A DNA stretch of 64,000 nucleotides from Thiotrichaceae bacterium (GCA_011391085.1 JAABRD010000031.1:1-64000); one strand, 5' to 3'. Numbered from the stretch's first letter, positions 43,305-53,031 are shown. Numbers and translations are program-made. The notes: generated by a model not told the origin, from the letters alone.

Positions 43305-45011
43305 ATGTCAAATCCTGTGTCTCTTCCGATTCCTATTCTTATCACCCTCTTGGGTCCTAGTGGCGTGGGAAAATCTTACTACCTATTCTCATTGGGTTTG
43401 GCTTTGCGCCGGTATCTGGTTAACCATCCTCCACTAAGGGAACAGTGGCAGGTGCAAGAACTTGGTGAGAGTTATTGGGAACAACTTGAACGCTGGGAAA
43501 CACAACAGAATAACCAGGGTACCTTGGAAAAAACTGGTCGAGAAGTGGTGTCGCCCTTTTGGTTTGACATTGAACAAACTGAATCCAAACATCGGTATCG
43601 TGTTTTTCTGATAGAGATGGCGACGGAGGAGATGGTAAATGGCGTGTTTCAACCCGCCGCTGGTCCTTTCACCCCGTGGAGTTATCTTCGCCAACTCTAT
43701 TCTACAAGCAGTGCTAACACCTTGTTGATGTTCGATTCCAAAGCCATTCAAGAATCCCGTTTTACGGATGCAGAACGCGCCAGTTTGAAACAGATAGAAG
43801 GTTTTTTGCAAACCCGTCCGCCCGTTAAACCGGCGATGGTGAGTGTTTGCTTAATGAAAGCCGAAGGCTTGGAGGAGGTTCACGAAAGACTGCTATCCAA
43901 ACGAAAAGAGATGGAACAGTCCCTAAAAAAATCAGGTGACACCCTGTTAGGGGATATTCTTGACGATACCCAGTATCGTCAGGAAAGTGTCAAAGGACGT
44001 TTTGATAATAACGCCCATACGGTAGAAATCGTGTTTTTACTCAAGAACTACGAAGAAGACCGTCTTCGCTATTATTCTATTTCGTCTGTGGGTCTGCAAC
44101 TGGATAAGGAGATAGATAAGGAAATCTTCAATAAGTCCAGATGTTTTGTGGCTTATAACTTGTTTAAGCCCATTCTGGATATATTAGAGGTTGTAGAACA
44201 GCATTTTAAGCAAGCAGAAGAAACCAAAAACAGGGGTATTCGGATGATATTCAAATCGCAACCTCCCCAAGAGGAATATTGTAAAACTTTGGTTGACCAA
44301 ATTCAGAAAATCCAGGCTGAACAAGCGCGTTTTTTAGAGGGCCAGGCCAACTCTCTGAATGAGAGGGAAAACAAGCTGAAAGTAGCTGAGGAACACAATA
44401 AAAGTGAAGCTAGTCGGTTGGCGGAGGCCAGAGGGAAAATCGCCGAACGTAATGCCGAATTGCAACAGGTGATTGACAAAAAAGCGAAGAAATATCAACA
44501 ATTTGAACAACTGTTGATGGAGAAAGACAAAGAAAAACGCAAGTTGGCGGAAGGGTTGATGGAAGAATTGAAAAAAGCCAATTCTTTCTGGCGACCACTG
44601 AGATGGATAGGAGGATGCCTACTGTCATTATTCTGTCTCAGTGCGATAGGCACCTACTTCTATCTTGCCGATAACCAACTAGAGATGCTATGCGTCGGTT
44701 CCGCAAGTCAGCCGTTAGATTGTCAATTGCCTAATCTGATAACTGTTCCAAAATCTCCAGTGAACTTTAAGCTATCTCCTGTTATCTCCATGCCTAATTG
44801 GCTTACCTTTGAGAAACAAAGTTTGAAATTAAGTGATACTCCATTTTCTCCAGGGGAACTTAGGTTAACGTTCTCGGTGACAAACGACAAAGGGGGAGGT
44901 CTATTTATTTTAGATACTTCCGCTACTCTATGGAAAGGGCGCAATGTGTTTGGGGTGGTGGGCATGGGAAAAGAATTAAGGGTAGAAGTTTGGGTAGTGT
45001 TGTACAAGTAA
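43305..45011 (+). CDS. Membrane-anchored P-loop NTPase with coiled coil and cadherin/Ig-like outer domain
   Basis: 568 residues. P-loop LLGPSGVGKSYYLFSL (about residues 15-30) starts a cytosolic NTPase domain. A TRAFAC-like strand FLIEMATEE (about 105-113) sits where DxxG would be, so the nucleotide is uncertain. A long coiled coil follows (about 325-430, AEQARFLEGQANSLNERENK). One transmembrane helix lies near 432-455 (WIGGCLLSLFCLSAIGTYFY). The last 110 residues contain MPNWLTFEKQSLKLSDTPFS followed by LRLTFSVTNDKGG, the signature of cadherin-like/He_PIG Ig-fold domains, which would lie outside the inner membrane. It is the last gene of the module and possibly its sensor. GAGG precedes the ATG. 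Confidence 0.65.
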   Translation: MSNPVSLPIPILITLLGPSGVGKSYYLFSLGLALRRYLVNHPPLREQWQVQELGESYWEQLERWETQQNNQGTLEKTGREVVSPFWFDIEQTESKHRYRVFLIEMATEEMVNGVFQPAAGPFTPWSYLRQLYSTSSANTLLMFDSKAIQESRFTDAERASLKQIEGFLQTRPPVKPAMVSVCLMKAEGLEEVHERLLSKRKEMEQSLKKSGDTLLGDILDDTQYRQESVKGRFDNNAHTVEIVFLLKNYEEDRLRYYSISSVGLQLDKEIDKEIFNKSRCFVAYNLFKPILDILEVVEQHFKQAEETKNRGIRMIFKSQPPQEEYCKTLVDQIQKIQAEQARFLEGQANSLNERENKLKVAEEHNKSEASRLAEARGKIAERNAELQQVIDKKAKKYQQFEQLLMEKDKEKRKLAEGLMEELKKANSFWRPLRWIGGCLLSLFCLSAIGTYFYLADNQLEMLCVGSASQPLDCQLPNLITVPKSPVNFKLSPVISMPNWLTFEKQSLKLSDTPFSPGELRLTFSVTNDKGGGLFILDTSATLWKGRNVFGVVGMGKELRVEVWVVLYK

Positions 45012-45020
45012 TGGTATAGC

Positions 45021-45146
45021 GGTTTTGGAGTACGGAATTAATTCCGTTGGAGTACGGAATTAATTCCGTTGGAGTACGGAATTAATTCCGTTGGAGTACG
45101 GAATTGATTCCGTTGGAGTACGGAATTAATTCCGTACTCCAAAACC
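45021..45146. repeat. five 22-bp units GGAGTACGGAATTAATTCCGTT, palindrome of palindromes
   Basis: Units start at 45027, 45049, 45071, 45093 and 45115. Each contains the 14-base perfect palindrome CGGAATTAATTCCG (one has a G substitution). The ends GGTTTTGGAGTACGG and CCGTACTCCAAAACC are also inverse, so the whole array is self-complementary. Confidence 0.9.
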
Positions 45147-45228
45147 CATAACCATTACCTTTGCAACACTACCGAAGTTCGTATCTTAGTTAAGTAGATA
45201 ATGCCAGTGGCAACACTCTCAAAGTATA

Positions 45229-45311
45229 GTAGGGTGGGCAACGCGGTTTACCGTTACCCACCTATTTCACCACCTAAATGGTGGGCAACAAAAAGACGTT
45301 GCCCACCCTAC
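45229..45311. repeat. GTAGGGTGGGCAACG...GTTGCCCACCCTAC inverted repeat
   Basis: Outer arms of 14 bases; internal TACCGTTACCCACC and TGGTGGGCAACA extend the symmetry imperfectly. Confidence 0.8.
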
Positions 45312-45312
45312 T

Positions 45313-45366
45313 TGGCTAGAGGCTTCAGCCGGGGGCCGTTCCCACCGGCTGAAGCCTCTAGTCCAC
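45313..45366. repeat. inverted pair of CCGGCTGAAGCC-family repeats
   Basis: TTGGCTAGAGGCTTCAGCCGG and ACCGGCTGAAGCCTCTAGTCC face each other around GGGGCCGTTCCC. They lie ten bases beyond the rsmD stop. Confidence 0.8.
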
Positions 45367-45376
45367 CAATGTTTTG

Positions 45377-45931
45377 TTACCTCCTCCTCACTAGCAAACT
45401 CGTCACCTGTCCCGCATTCAAACGCCGCACCACTTGCCAAGTGGAAGGTAAAAATGTCGGTTCCCCTAACTGCCGTTCCATTTCTATATAAACCATGGCT
45501 TCAGGAGACAACCAGCCTTGTTCCTCTAGTAAAGTACAACAAAGTGGTAATAAATTATATCCAAATGGCGGGTCTAAAAAGACTATCTCAAAGGGAGTTG
45601 GGGGACGTTTCAAGAAGACCAACGCATCAGTATGAATCACCTTCACTTGACTCGCCCCAAACGTCAAAATGTGTTGATGTAACGTCTGAACTATCTCGCG
45701 GTCTTTCTCTACCAACACCACCTCTCGCGCCCCCCGCGACGCGGCTTCCAGACCCAATGCGCCAGAACCGGCAAACAGGTCTAAACAACGACGGCCGGGG
45801 AGGTCAACCGTCAACCAATTAAATAACGTTTCACGAACCCGATCTGGGGTGGGACGTAACCCTGGTTTATCGGGAACCAGTAATTTACGACCACGCCATT
45901 GACCGGCAATAATGCGGATTTTGCCTAGCAT
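45377..45931 (-). CDS. rsmD: 16S rRNA (guanine-966 N2)-methyltransferase
   Basis: 184 residues; SAM-dependent methylation of G966 in 16S rRNA. Recognised by the N-terminal IIAGQWRGRKLLVPDKPGLR and RPTPDRVRETLFNWL, the SAM-binding CLDLFAGSGALGLEAASRGA (about residues 49-68) and the catalytic FLDPPFGYN (D-P-P-F, about 118-126). It lies 76 bases downstream of tgt on the same strand, possibly co-transcribed. Length is close to E. coli RsmD (198). Confidence 0.93.
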   Translation of the reverse strand: MLGKIRIIAGQWRGRKLLVPDKPGLRPTPDRVRETLFNWLTVDLPGRRCLDLFAGSGALGLEAASRGAREVVLVEKDREIVQTLHQHILTFGASQVKVIHTDALVFLKRPPTPFEIVFLDPPFGYNLLPLCCTLLEEQGWLSPEAMVYIEMERQLGEPTFLPSTWQVVRRLNAGQVTSLLVRRR

Positions 45932-46007
45932 GGGAAATGAAAAAGGAATTGATTAAGGTTGCAAAGCTGCGCTTTGGACTCCTGGTGAATTCTTGTGATT
46001 GTTGGAG

Positions 46008-47141
<1,134 letters not shown>

Positions 47142-47195
47142 TTACACTTGAAGTTAAAAATTTAGTTCGTGACTTACAAAATTAAGGTTAATCGA

Positions 47196-48203
47196 GTGAA
47201 AATCCCCCTTTTTCCTTCTCAACTGATAGACAAATTTAATCGAAAAGTCACTTACTTGCGCATTTCAGTGACCGATCGTTGTGACTTTCGCTGCATTTAC
47301 TGCATGGGCGAAAACATGACTTTTCTACCACGCGCCCAATTGTTGACTTTAGAAGAACTCGAATGGGTCGCCCGCGCTTTTGTGGAATTGGGTGTAACCA
47401 AAATTCGCATCACTGGTGGCGAACCCTTGTTGCGCAAAAATGTCTTACAATTATTTCAAGCCTTGGGTAAAATGGAGGGCTTAAAAGAATTGGTGATGAC
47501 CACCAATGGATCACAATTGGAAAAAATGGCTAAACCCTTGCAAGAAGCGGGTATCAAACGAATCAATATTAGTTTGGACAGCCTTAAACCGGACCGGTTC
47601 CAAAAAATTTCTCGTGTTGGTCAACTGGACAAGGTATTACGAGGCATTGAAGCGGCTATTCAAACAGGATTTAAGCGCGTCAAACTCAATTCAGTCATTA
47701 TCAAAAATCGTAACCATGACGAGATTATAGACTTAGTGAAGTTTGCCATTGCCAGAGACATTGACATCAGTTTTATTGAAGAAATGCCTTTGGGAGTGCT
47801 GGAAAATCGTGACCGTAGCGAGGCTTTTTATTCTAATCAACAGATTCGTCAAGACCTTCAACAAGTCTTTCTGTTGATACCTTCTACAGAAACCACGGGG
47901 GGACCCTCTAAATATTACCAAGTCGCCCACACTCACACTCGCGTTGGTTTTATTTCACCACACAGTCATAATTTTTGCGACACCTGTAATCGCGTCCGCT
48001 TGACCCCAGATGGTCACTTACTATTGTGTTTAGGACAAGAACATTCAGTGGACTTGCGACGGGTGATCCGGGCTTATCCGGGGGAGATGGACCGACTTAA
48101 ACAAACGATTATTACCGCCATGGAACACAAGCCCAAAAGTCACGAATTTGAAATCACCAGGCCACCGCAGATTTTGCGATATATGAATGTGACTGGCGGT
48201 TAA
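47196..48203 (+). CDS. moaA: GTP 3',8-cyclase (molybdopterin synthesis)
   Basis: Radical-SAM enzyme that starts molybdopterin synthesis from GTP. The N-terminal cluster CDFRCIYC (C-x3-C-x2-C in VTDRCDFRCIYCM) binds the SAM [4Fe-4S]; the C-terminal second cluster is CDTCNRVRLTPDG with a following CLG. The last residues NVTGG form the GG tail required in MoaA. Start taken at the GTG at 47196 (VKIPLFPSQLIDKFNRKVTY, AAGG nine bases upstream); the frame is open to another GTG at 47169. About 335 residues. No other moa genes lie next to it. Confidence 0.92.
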   Translation: MKIPLFPSQLIDKFNRKVTYLRISVTDRCDFRCIYCMGENMTFLPRAQLLTLEELEWVARAFVELGVTKIRITGGEPLLRKNVLQLFQALGKMEGLKELVMTTNGSQLEKMAKPLQEAGIKRINISLDSLKPDRFQKISRVGQLDKVLRGIEAAIQTGFKRVKLNSVIIKNRNHDEIIDLVKFAIARDIDISFIEEMPLGVLENRDRSEAFYSNQQIRQDLQQVFLLIPSTETTGGPSKYYQVAHTHTRVGFISPHSHNFCDTCNRVRLTPDGHLLLCLGQEHSVDLRRVIRAYPGEMDRLKQTIITAMEHKPKSHEFEITRPPQILRYMNVTGG

Positions 48204-48211
48204 TCTCATTT

Positions 48212-48309
48212 CAGGAGTCCAAGCCAAAGCTTTGTCGGTTGCCTGGCAAAGTTGCGCTTTGGACTCCAGCACTACACAGCCCCACGGAGTCCAAAGCGTT
48301 AGCTTTGAT
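48212..48309. repeat. GGAGTCCAAAGC-family repeats upstream of the queuosine transporter
   Basis: AGGAGTCCAAGCCAAAGCTTTG...GCAAAGTTGCGCTTTGGACTCC, then CGGAGTCCAAAGCGTTAGCTTTG. A reading frame starting inside it is rejected in favour of the ATG at 48340. Confidence 0.7.
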
Positions 48310-48339
48310 GAGAATATTATGCTAGAAGAGGACAAACAA

Positions 48340-49131
48340 ATGGAATCAGCTTCGCCTTTAGACAACAAGGCCAATATGCTATTTATCTCTATCGGCGGCT
48401 TTTTCATTGCCAATGCCATCATTGCCGAGTTTATTGGCGTCAAAGTGTTTTCGCTAGAAAAAACCCTGGGGTATGAACCTCTCAACTATCCTCTATTTGG
48501 TGCAGAAACCGTCATTTCTTTGAACCTAACCGCAGGGGCTTTACTTTGGCCCTTAGAATTTGCCATTAGCGACATCATCAATGAATATTTTGGCCGCCGT
48601 GGCGTTAAAGTGTTGACCTACATTACCATTATATTTGTCACTTACGCCTTCCTGATGGTGTTTTCGACCATGCAGTTGACTCCCACCGAATATTGGATCA
48701 CACGAAACACCGCAGAATATGGACCTGTCAATATGGAGGCCGCATTCAATACGATTTTTGGACAGGGACTGTGGATTATTATTGGTTCTCTAGTCGCCTT
48801 CTTCATTGGACAATTAGTCGATGTCACTATCTTTTACCAAGTGAAAAAATATACGGGAGAGAAATATCTATGGTTACGCACCACCGGTTCCACCTTGGTT
48901 TCTCAATTCGTGGACAGTTTCGTCGTGTTACTCATTTCTTTTTACTTTAATCCTGCCACCCAATGGGGATTCTATACCGTCATGATGTTGGGTGTGGTAA
49001 AATACTTTTACAAGTTCATCATGGCCATTCTATTAACTCCCTTGATTTATTTCTTGCACAATGTGATTGACGACTACTTGGGAGAGTCGTTGGCCAAGGA
49101 GATGAAAAAAAATGCGATGCGACGGAAGTAA
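48340..49131 (+). CDS. yhhQ: Queuosine precursor transporter (VUT/YhhQ family)
   Basis: 263 residues, with AGAGGA eight bases before the ATG at 48340. Six or so membrane helices. The family signatures are SDIINEYFGRRGVKVLTYI (about residues 70-88) and STLVSQFVDSFVVLLISFYF (about 186-205). YhhQ-type proteins import preQ0/preQ1 or related precursors. With tgt close by, the cell seems able to salvage queuosine precursors. The YhhQ assignment is by family resemblance. Confidence 0.85.
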   Translation: MESASPLDNKANMLFISIGGFFIANAIIAEFIGVKVFSLEKTLGYEPLNYPLFGAETVISLNLTAGALLWPLEFAISDIINEYFGRRGVKVLTYITIIFVTYAFLMVFSTMQLTPTEYWITRNTAEYGPVNMEAAFNTIFGQGLWIIIGSLVAFFIGQLVDVTIFYQVKKYTGEKYLWLRTTGSTLVSQFVDSFVVLLISFYFNPATQWGFYTVMMLGVVKYFYKFIMAILLTPLIYFLHNVIDDYLGESLAKEMKKNAMRRK

Positions 49132-49134
49132 AAT

Positions 49135-49330
49135 GAATAATGGATAATGGATAATGAATAATGGGGACCGGCCTGACAGTTTTAGCAAACTTTTTCTTCT
49201 GGGGCGCAATAAGAATTATTGCGCCGCCGTCACGCGGGCGCACCGCGCAATAATTCTTATTGCGTTCCAGAGGATATGTAGCGGTAGCATCAGAGTTTAT
49301 TCATTATTCATTATTTATTATTCATTAACA
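49135..49330. repeat. nested composite palindrome upstream of carA
   Basis: AATGAATAATGGATAATGGA (from 49135) is inverse to TTATTCATTATTCATT (ending about 49326). Inside lies a TCTGGGGCGCAATAAGAATT element with the inverse end ATTCTTATTGCGTTCCAGA (49198-49271), related to the element at 27575. It ends about eight bases before the carA ATG. Confidence 0.75.
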
Positions 49331-49333
49331 AAA

Positions 49334-50455
49334 ATGAAACATCCAGCCCTCTTAGCCCTTGCCGACGGTACCCTTTTCCATGGTCAATCCATCGGCGTTG
49401 CCAGTGTCAGTGTGGGAGAAGTCGTCTTCAACACTTCTATCACTGGCTATCAAGAAATACTGACCGATCCCTCTTATTACAAACAAATCGTCACTCTAAC
49501 TTATCCCCATATTGGCAATGTTGGCACCAATCCAGAAGACGAAGAATCTGGACGAGTCTATGCCGCGGGACTGGTCATTCGTGACCTCCCCCTCATGGAA
49601 AGTAACTGGCGGTCCAAAGAATCTTTGGAAGACTATTTACAACGGTGCAACGTGGTGGCGATTACAGGTATTGACACGCGCCGTCTCACCCGCTTATTAC
49701 GTGAAAAAGGCGCCCAAAATGGTTGCCTGGTGGCCGGCGAAAATATTGACATTCCAGCCGCTATTTCCGCCGCGAAGAACTTCCCTGGACTCAAAGGTAT
49801 GGACTTAGCCAAAGAAGTCACCACTAGCCAACCTTATGTTTGGGAAGAGGGACTCTGGCGACTTAACCCCCCCGTCACTCCCCAATGGAAAGTGTTTGCC
49901 TACGATTATGGCATCAAAAGAAATATTCTACGCATGTTAGTCCATCACGGTTGCCAAGTCACCGTCATCCCTGCCAAGATGCCAGCCAGTGACATATTAG
50001 CCCAACAACCTGACGGCGTCTTCCTGTCCAATGGCCCTGGCGACCCCGAACCTTGTGACTATGCCATTGCCACCATTCAAGAAATTGTCAACGCCGGCGT
50101 GCCTACTTTTGGTATTTGTTTAGGACACCAATTGTTAGGATTGGCCAGTGGTGCGAAAACCAGCAAAATGAAATTTGGTCATCACGGCGCCAATCATCCC
50201 GTCCAAGATTTAAGCACCGGCTGGGTGATGATTACTAGCCAAAATCACGGCTTTGCAGTAAATGAAGCGACTTTGCCACCGACCTTACAAGCCACTCATC
50301 GTTCCCTGTTTGACCGTTCTCTACAAGGAATAAAACGTCTCGACCAACCCGCTTTTAGCTTTCAAGGACACCCTGAAGCCAGTCCCGGTCCGCACGATAT
50401 TTCATCGTTATTTCAACAATTTATAGAATTGATGGAGGAACGGGTTGGCAGTTGA
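49334..50455 (+). CDS. carA: Carbamoyl-phosphate synthase small subunit
   Basis: 373 residues from the ATG at 49334; the longer frame to 49154 is translated repeat. The glutaminase subunit makes ammonia for carbamoyl phosphate (arginine and pyrimidine synthesis). The N-terminal CarA domain begins [20 protein letters not shown]. The class-I amidotransferase triad has Cys in [11 protein letters not shown] (about residues 263-273) and His/Glu in [13 protein letters not shown] (about 343-355). carB is not downstream within the window, which is unusual. The start codon is eight bases after the long palindrome and lacks a clear Shine-Dalgarno. Confidence 0.95.
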   Translation: MKHPALLALADGTLFHGQSIGVASVSVGEVVFNTSITGYQEILTDPSYYKQIVTLTYPHIGNVGTNPEDEESGRVYAAGLVIRDLPLMESNWRSKESLEDYLQRCNVVAITGIDTRRLTRLLREKGAQNGCLVAGENIDIPAAISAAKNFPGLKGMDLAKEVTTSQPYVWEEGLWRLNPPVTPQWKVFAYDYGIKRNILRMLVHHGCQVTVIPAKMPASDILAQQPDGVFLSNGPGDPEPCDYAIATIQEIVNAGVPTFGICLGHQLLGLASGAKTSKMKFGHHGANHPVQDLSTGWVMITSQNHGFAVNEATLPPTLQATHRSLFDRSLQGIKRLDQPAFSFQGHPEASPGPHDISSLFQQFIELMEERVGS

Positions 50456-50982
50456 TAGAAAAGGTGCTATAATTTGCTTATACCGAACCTAAAACCAAAA
50501 TGATTTTCTCCTTATTCATGTTACCGTAGGGAATGCCAGAAGGTGAAGCACTGGTGGACTAGAGGCTTCAGCCGGTGAGGTGCCGGTGGACTAGAGGCTT
50601 CAGCCGGGGGGACTCGCGATTTCAATTATGTTCCACGCCCTCCGGCTAAAGCCTCTAGTCCACCAATGCCACCGGCTAAAGCCTCTAGTCCACCAATGCC
50701 ACCGGCTAAAGCCTCTAGTCCACCAATGCCACCGGCTAAAGCCTCTAGTCCACCAATGCCACCGGCTAAAGCCTCTAGTCCACCAATGCCACCGGCTAAA
50801 GCCTCTAGTCCACCAATGTCACCGGCTAAAGCCTCTAGTCCACCAATGTCACCGGCTAAAGCCTCTAGTCCAGCAGCGCATTTTTGGAATAGGTTCAAAA
50901 TTTTGACGACCTTTTTTTGAGAATTGCCAATTCTCACTCACATTCTTCTTCAATGGCCCCACGATTTAGATGACCGAATCTT
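50456..50982. other. non-coding stretch dominated by a repeat array
   Basis: Contains two forward GGACTAGAGGCTTCAGCCGG repeats (50550-50609), a GCGATTTCAATTATGTTCCA spacer and the eight-unit array at 50642-50873. A 103-codon minus-strand frame repeating GLEALAGGIG is rejected. Nothing else is seen. Confidence 0.75.
50642..50873. repeat. eight 30-bp tandem units of the CCGGCTAAAGCC repeat
   Basis: Units begin every 30 bases from 50642 to 50852. Each is CCGGCTAAAGCCTCTAGTCC followed by ACCAATGCCA (the later ones have ACCAATGTCA). There are no variable spacers, so it is not CRISPR. Because the unit is divisible by three it stays open as a ten-residue repeat on the minus strand. Confidence 0.92.
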
Positions 50983-51801
50983 ATGAAAAAGCACACCAAA
51001 TTTTCCATTGCCCTAGTCGGTTCCACTCTCCTTGGCAGTAGTTCAACGACCTTAGCAGACAATCCTTTTACCCCCAAATCACCACCGGCCAATGACTCCT
51101 TTCTTAGCAAACTCGGCAGCCACTCGGCAGACTTGATGATAGCCCGTTCAACCTTAACTTACAATCAGGGATTTCGAGACATTCGGGCTGGTGCAAGTGC
51201 CGGTACGCCACCCACATCAACAGGTGAAACTTCACCACCTACACCCGACGCCAAAGCCAGTGCTACCCCTCCACCTACAACCGGCACAGAAACGCCAGAC
51301 CCTGGCACCTCTCCTCCAGAAACTTCGGCCAGTGGAACAATCGGCACCGAACAACCTTCTACCGGAGAAACGGGTACCTCTCCCACCACCACGGCCAGCG
51401 GAGGTCCTCCAGTGATGAGTACCCTGGGATTTGCCGGCTTGAAAGAACGTTATGCCGTAGGTGAGACCGTCAACGTTGTTGCCACTCTCTCCCCCGAATC
51501 CCAGAATGCCACTGGTAAAGTCGATTTATGGGTAGCCATCACCATTCCCAATGTTCCAGATTTCATCTTCTTCACTGGAACTGCCGAACAACCCCAATTT
51601 AGTGTCCAACCTCAACCCTTCCTCCGTGGCGTGAGTGTGACTGACAGCAGTCACCCCATCTTAATTTTTCCCGTCCCCCCCGGCATAGGTGGCACCTACA
51701 CTTTCTATGCTCTGCTAGTAGAAAAAGGGAAGAATCCGTTGGAAGGACTTATGTATAATCGATCCAATTTGCCGAGTCAGGTGACGACGTTGGATAATTA
51801 A
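50983..51801 (+). CDS. Secreted low-complexity protein with C-terminal beta domain
   Basis: 272 residues. Signal peptide MKKHTKFSIALVGSTLLGSS followed by STTLA before DNPFTP. Residues about 75-145 are Pro/Thr/Ser/Gly-rich (TPPTSTGETSPPTPDAKASA), typical of extracellular linkers. The last 125 residues form a beta-rich domain (LGFAGLKERYAVGETVNVVA) resembling the end of the Ig-like protein at 7505. Likely a surface or exported protein; no catalytic motif. It is followed by two hairpins (51825-51858 and 51891-51915). Confidence 0.55.
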   Translation: MKKHTKFSIALVGSTLLGSSSTTLADNPFTPKSPPANDSFLSKLGSHSADLMIARSTLTYNQGFRDIRAGASAGTPPTSTGETSPPTPDAKASATPPPTTGTETPDPGTSPPETSASGTIGTEQPSTGETGTSPTTTASGGPPVMSTLGFAGLKERYAVGETVNVVATLSPESQNATGKVDLWVAITIPNVPDFIFFTGTAEQPQFSVQPQPFLRGVSVTDSSHPILIFPVPPGIGGTYTFYALLVEKGKNPLEGLMYNRSNLPSQVTTLDN

Positions 51802-51824
51802 TAGTGAGAACGCAACGGCACAAC

Positions 51825-51858
51825 AGAAACTCAGTTTCTTTAAGAAACTGAGTTTCTT
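51825..51858. terminator. AGAAACTCAGTTTCTT hairpin
   Basis: AGAAACTCAGTTTCTT then TAAGAAACTGAGTTTCTT form a strong hairpin after the secreted-protein stop. Similar text occurs near 4660, 4818 and 27766, so it is also a dispersed repeat. Confidence 0.5.
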
Positions 51859-51890
51859 ACCACCTCTTGCGTAAGATGAATGAGAAAAAT

Positions 51891-51915
51891 TTGACAACTT
51901 TTTGAAAGTTGTCAA
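51891..51915. terminator. TTGACAACTTT hairpin
   Basis: TTGACAACTTTTTGAAAGTTGTCAA, perfect arms of about 11 bases. Related to the hairpin at 14048-14075. Confidence 0.45.
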
Positions 51916-51969
51916 ATCACACCCACATTTCAGGACTACCAAAACTCCAAATCAAAAGGAGACTCTCTT

Positions 51970-53016
51970 ATGACGACAGCTTACGCATTTTGGAATAACA
52001 AAGGTGGCGTTGGCAAAAGTTTTTTATGCTTTGTGGCCGCTTGTGAATATGCCTATCAACATCCTCACACGGATGTTTACATACTGGATTTGTGTCCCCA
52101 GGCAAACGTGTCAGAAATTTTGCTAGGTGGATATTCTAACCATCCTAATGGTAAGATGCCCATTGACTCACTGACTAGAAAAACCCCAAGGGCAACGGTA
52201 GCAGGCTACCTGGAGGCCCGTCTCAATTCCCCCTTCCGGATGATTGACGACATCACCCCCTTTTTATGTCATCCGCAACAGTTCAATACCCATCTCCCAC
52301 CCAATCTCAAGTTAGTGTGTGGTGATAACCTGCTAGAAATACTGGCGGAAGCCATTCGTCAAACCTCCCAACTGGCTATTCCGATAGACGCCTGGAAACA
52401 AGTTTTAACTTGGCTTAAAGACTTGATGGGCGCCCTTTGTGAAACCAGTGGCGACCGCGATACCCTCTTCCTGTTAGACTGCAATCCCAGCTTTTCTGTC
52501 TATACTCAACTGGCCCTGGTTGCTTCTGACTACTTAGTCGTTCCCTTTACTGCCGACGACAGTTCTTTACGAGGTGTGGAAAATTTAGTGGCCTTACTCT
52601 ATGGAATTGGCGATTCGCGCACAACCATGTACGCCCGTATCAATTTTGCCAAACGCGCCAAAGAAGAGAATGTCAATGTACCCAAACTGCATACCTTTGT
52701 CAGTAACCGGGCAACGATGTTCAAGAAAAAACCGAGTGCCGCGTTTGCCGCCATGAGTAAAGAAATTAAACAGAGGATGGATGATATTCACCGTACCCAT
52801 AGAACCGTGTTTTCCAATCCCAAAACCGTTCCTAGTCAAAACTTTATTGATATTCCAGATTACCATAATGCCTGTGTTGTTGCCACTACCACCGGCACTC
52901 CGTTACGGCACCTCAAAGCGGGTCCTCACACTATTTTTGCAGAACGAGTTCAAATTAATCAAACTCCCCTAGACAACTATCGCAAGGCTTTGACAGAGTT
53001 TGTATCCTGCTTATAG
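51970..53016 (+). CDS. ParA/MinD-type ATPase paired with a HEPN protein
   Basis: 348 residues, AAGGAG nine bases before the ATG. The deviant Walker A is NNKGGVGKSFL (about residues 9-19), with VYILDLCPQANVSEILLGG (switch I region, DxxPQ, about 36-54) and the hydrophobic LFLLDCNPSFSVYTQLALVA (about 165-184, Walker B). A C-terminal domain of about 150 residues exceeds normal ParA. No parB or centromere-like repeats are nearby. The next gene, 15 bases on, encodes a HEPN-type protein, so the pair is probably a functional unit (toxin control or defence) and not a partition system. Context is inference. Confidence 0.75.
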   Translation: MTTAYAFWNNKGGVGKSFLCFVAACEYAYQHPHTDVYILDLCPQANVSEILLGGYSNHPNGKMPIDSLTRKTPRATVAGYLEARLNSPFRMIDDITPFLCHPQQFNTHLPPNLKLVCGDNLLEILAEAIRQTSQLAIPIDAWKQVLTWLKDLMGALCETSGDRDTLFLLDCNPSFSVYTQLALVASDYLVVPFTADDSSLRGVENLVALLYGIGDSRTTMYARINFAKRAKEENVNVPKLHTFVSNRATMFKKKPSAAFAAMSKEIKQRMDDIHRTHRTVFSNPKTVPSQNFIDIPDYHNACVVATTTGTPLRHLKAGPHTIFAERVQINQTPLDNYRKALTEFVSCL

Positions 53017-53031
53017 AAAGGAGATAATCCG

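Larger units (their letters stand above)
45012..45376. other. non-coding stretch of three repeat families
   Basis: Holds the GGAGTACGGAATTAATTCCG array (45021-45146), the GTAGGGTGGGCAAC inverted repeat (45229-45311) and a pair of CCGGCTGAAGCC-family repeats (45313-45366). No gene is seen. Confidence 0.75.

Noticed and set aside
49154-49333. 60-codon N-terminal extension of carA
   Set aside because: Encoded by the nested palindrome; CarA proteins begin at the MKHPALLAL position.
50642-50873. CRISPR-like array
   Set aside because: The units are strictly tandem with identical ten-base linkers; there are no unique spacers and no cas genes.
50626-50937. 103-codon minus-strand reading frame encoding tandem GLEALAGGIG repeats
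   Set aside because: It is only the in-frame translation of the 30-bp intergenic array; no ribosome-binding site and no similarity outside the repeat.
51970-53016. Plasmid or chromosome partition locus
   Set aside because: No parB gene and no centromere-like iterons; the partner gene is HEPN-like.
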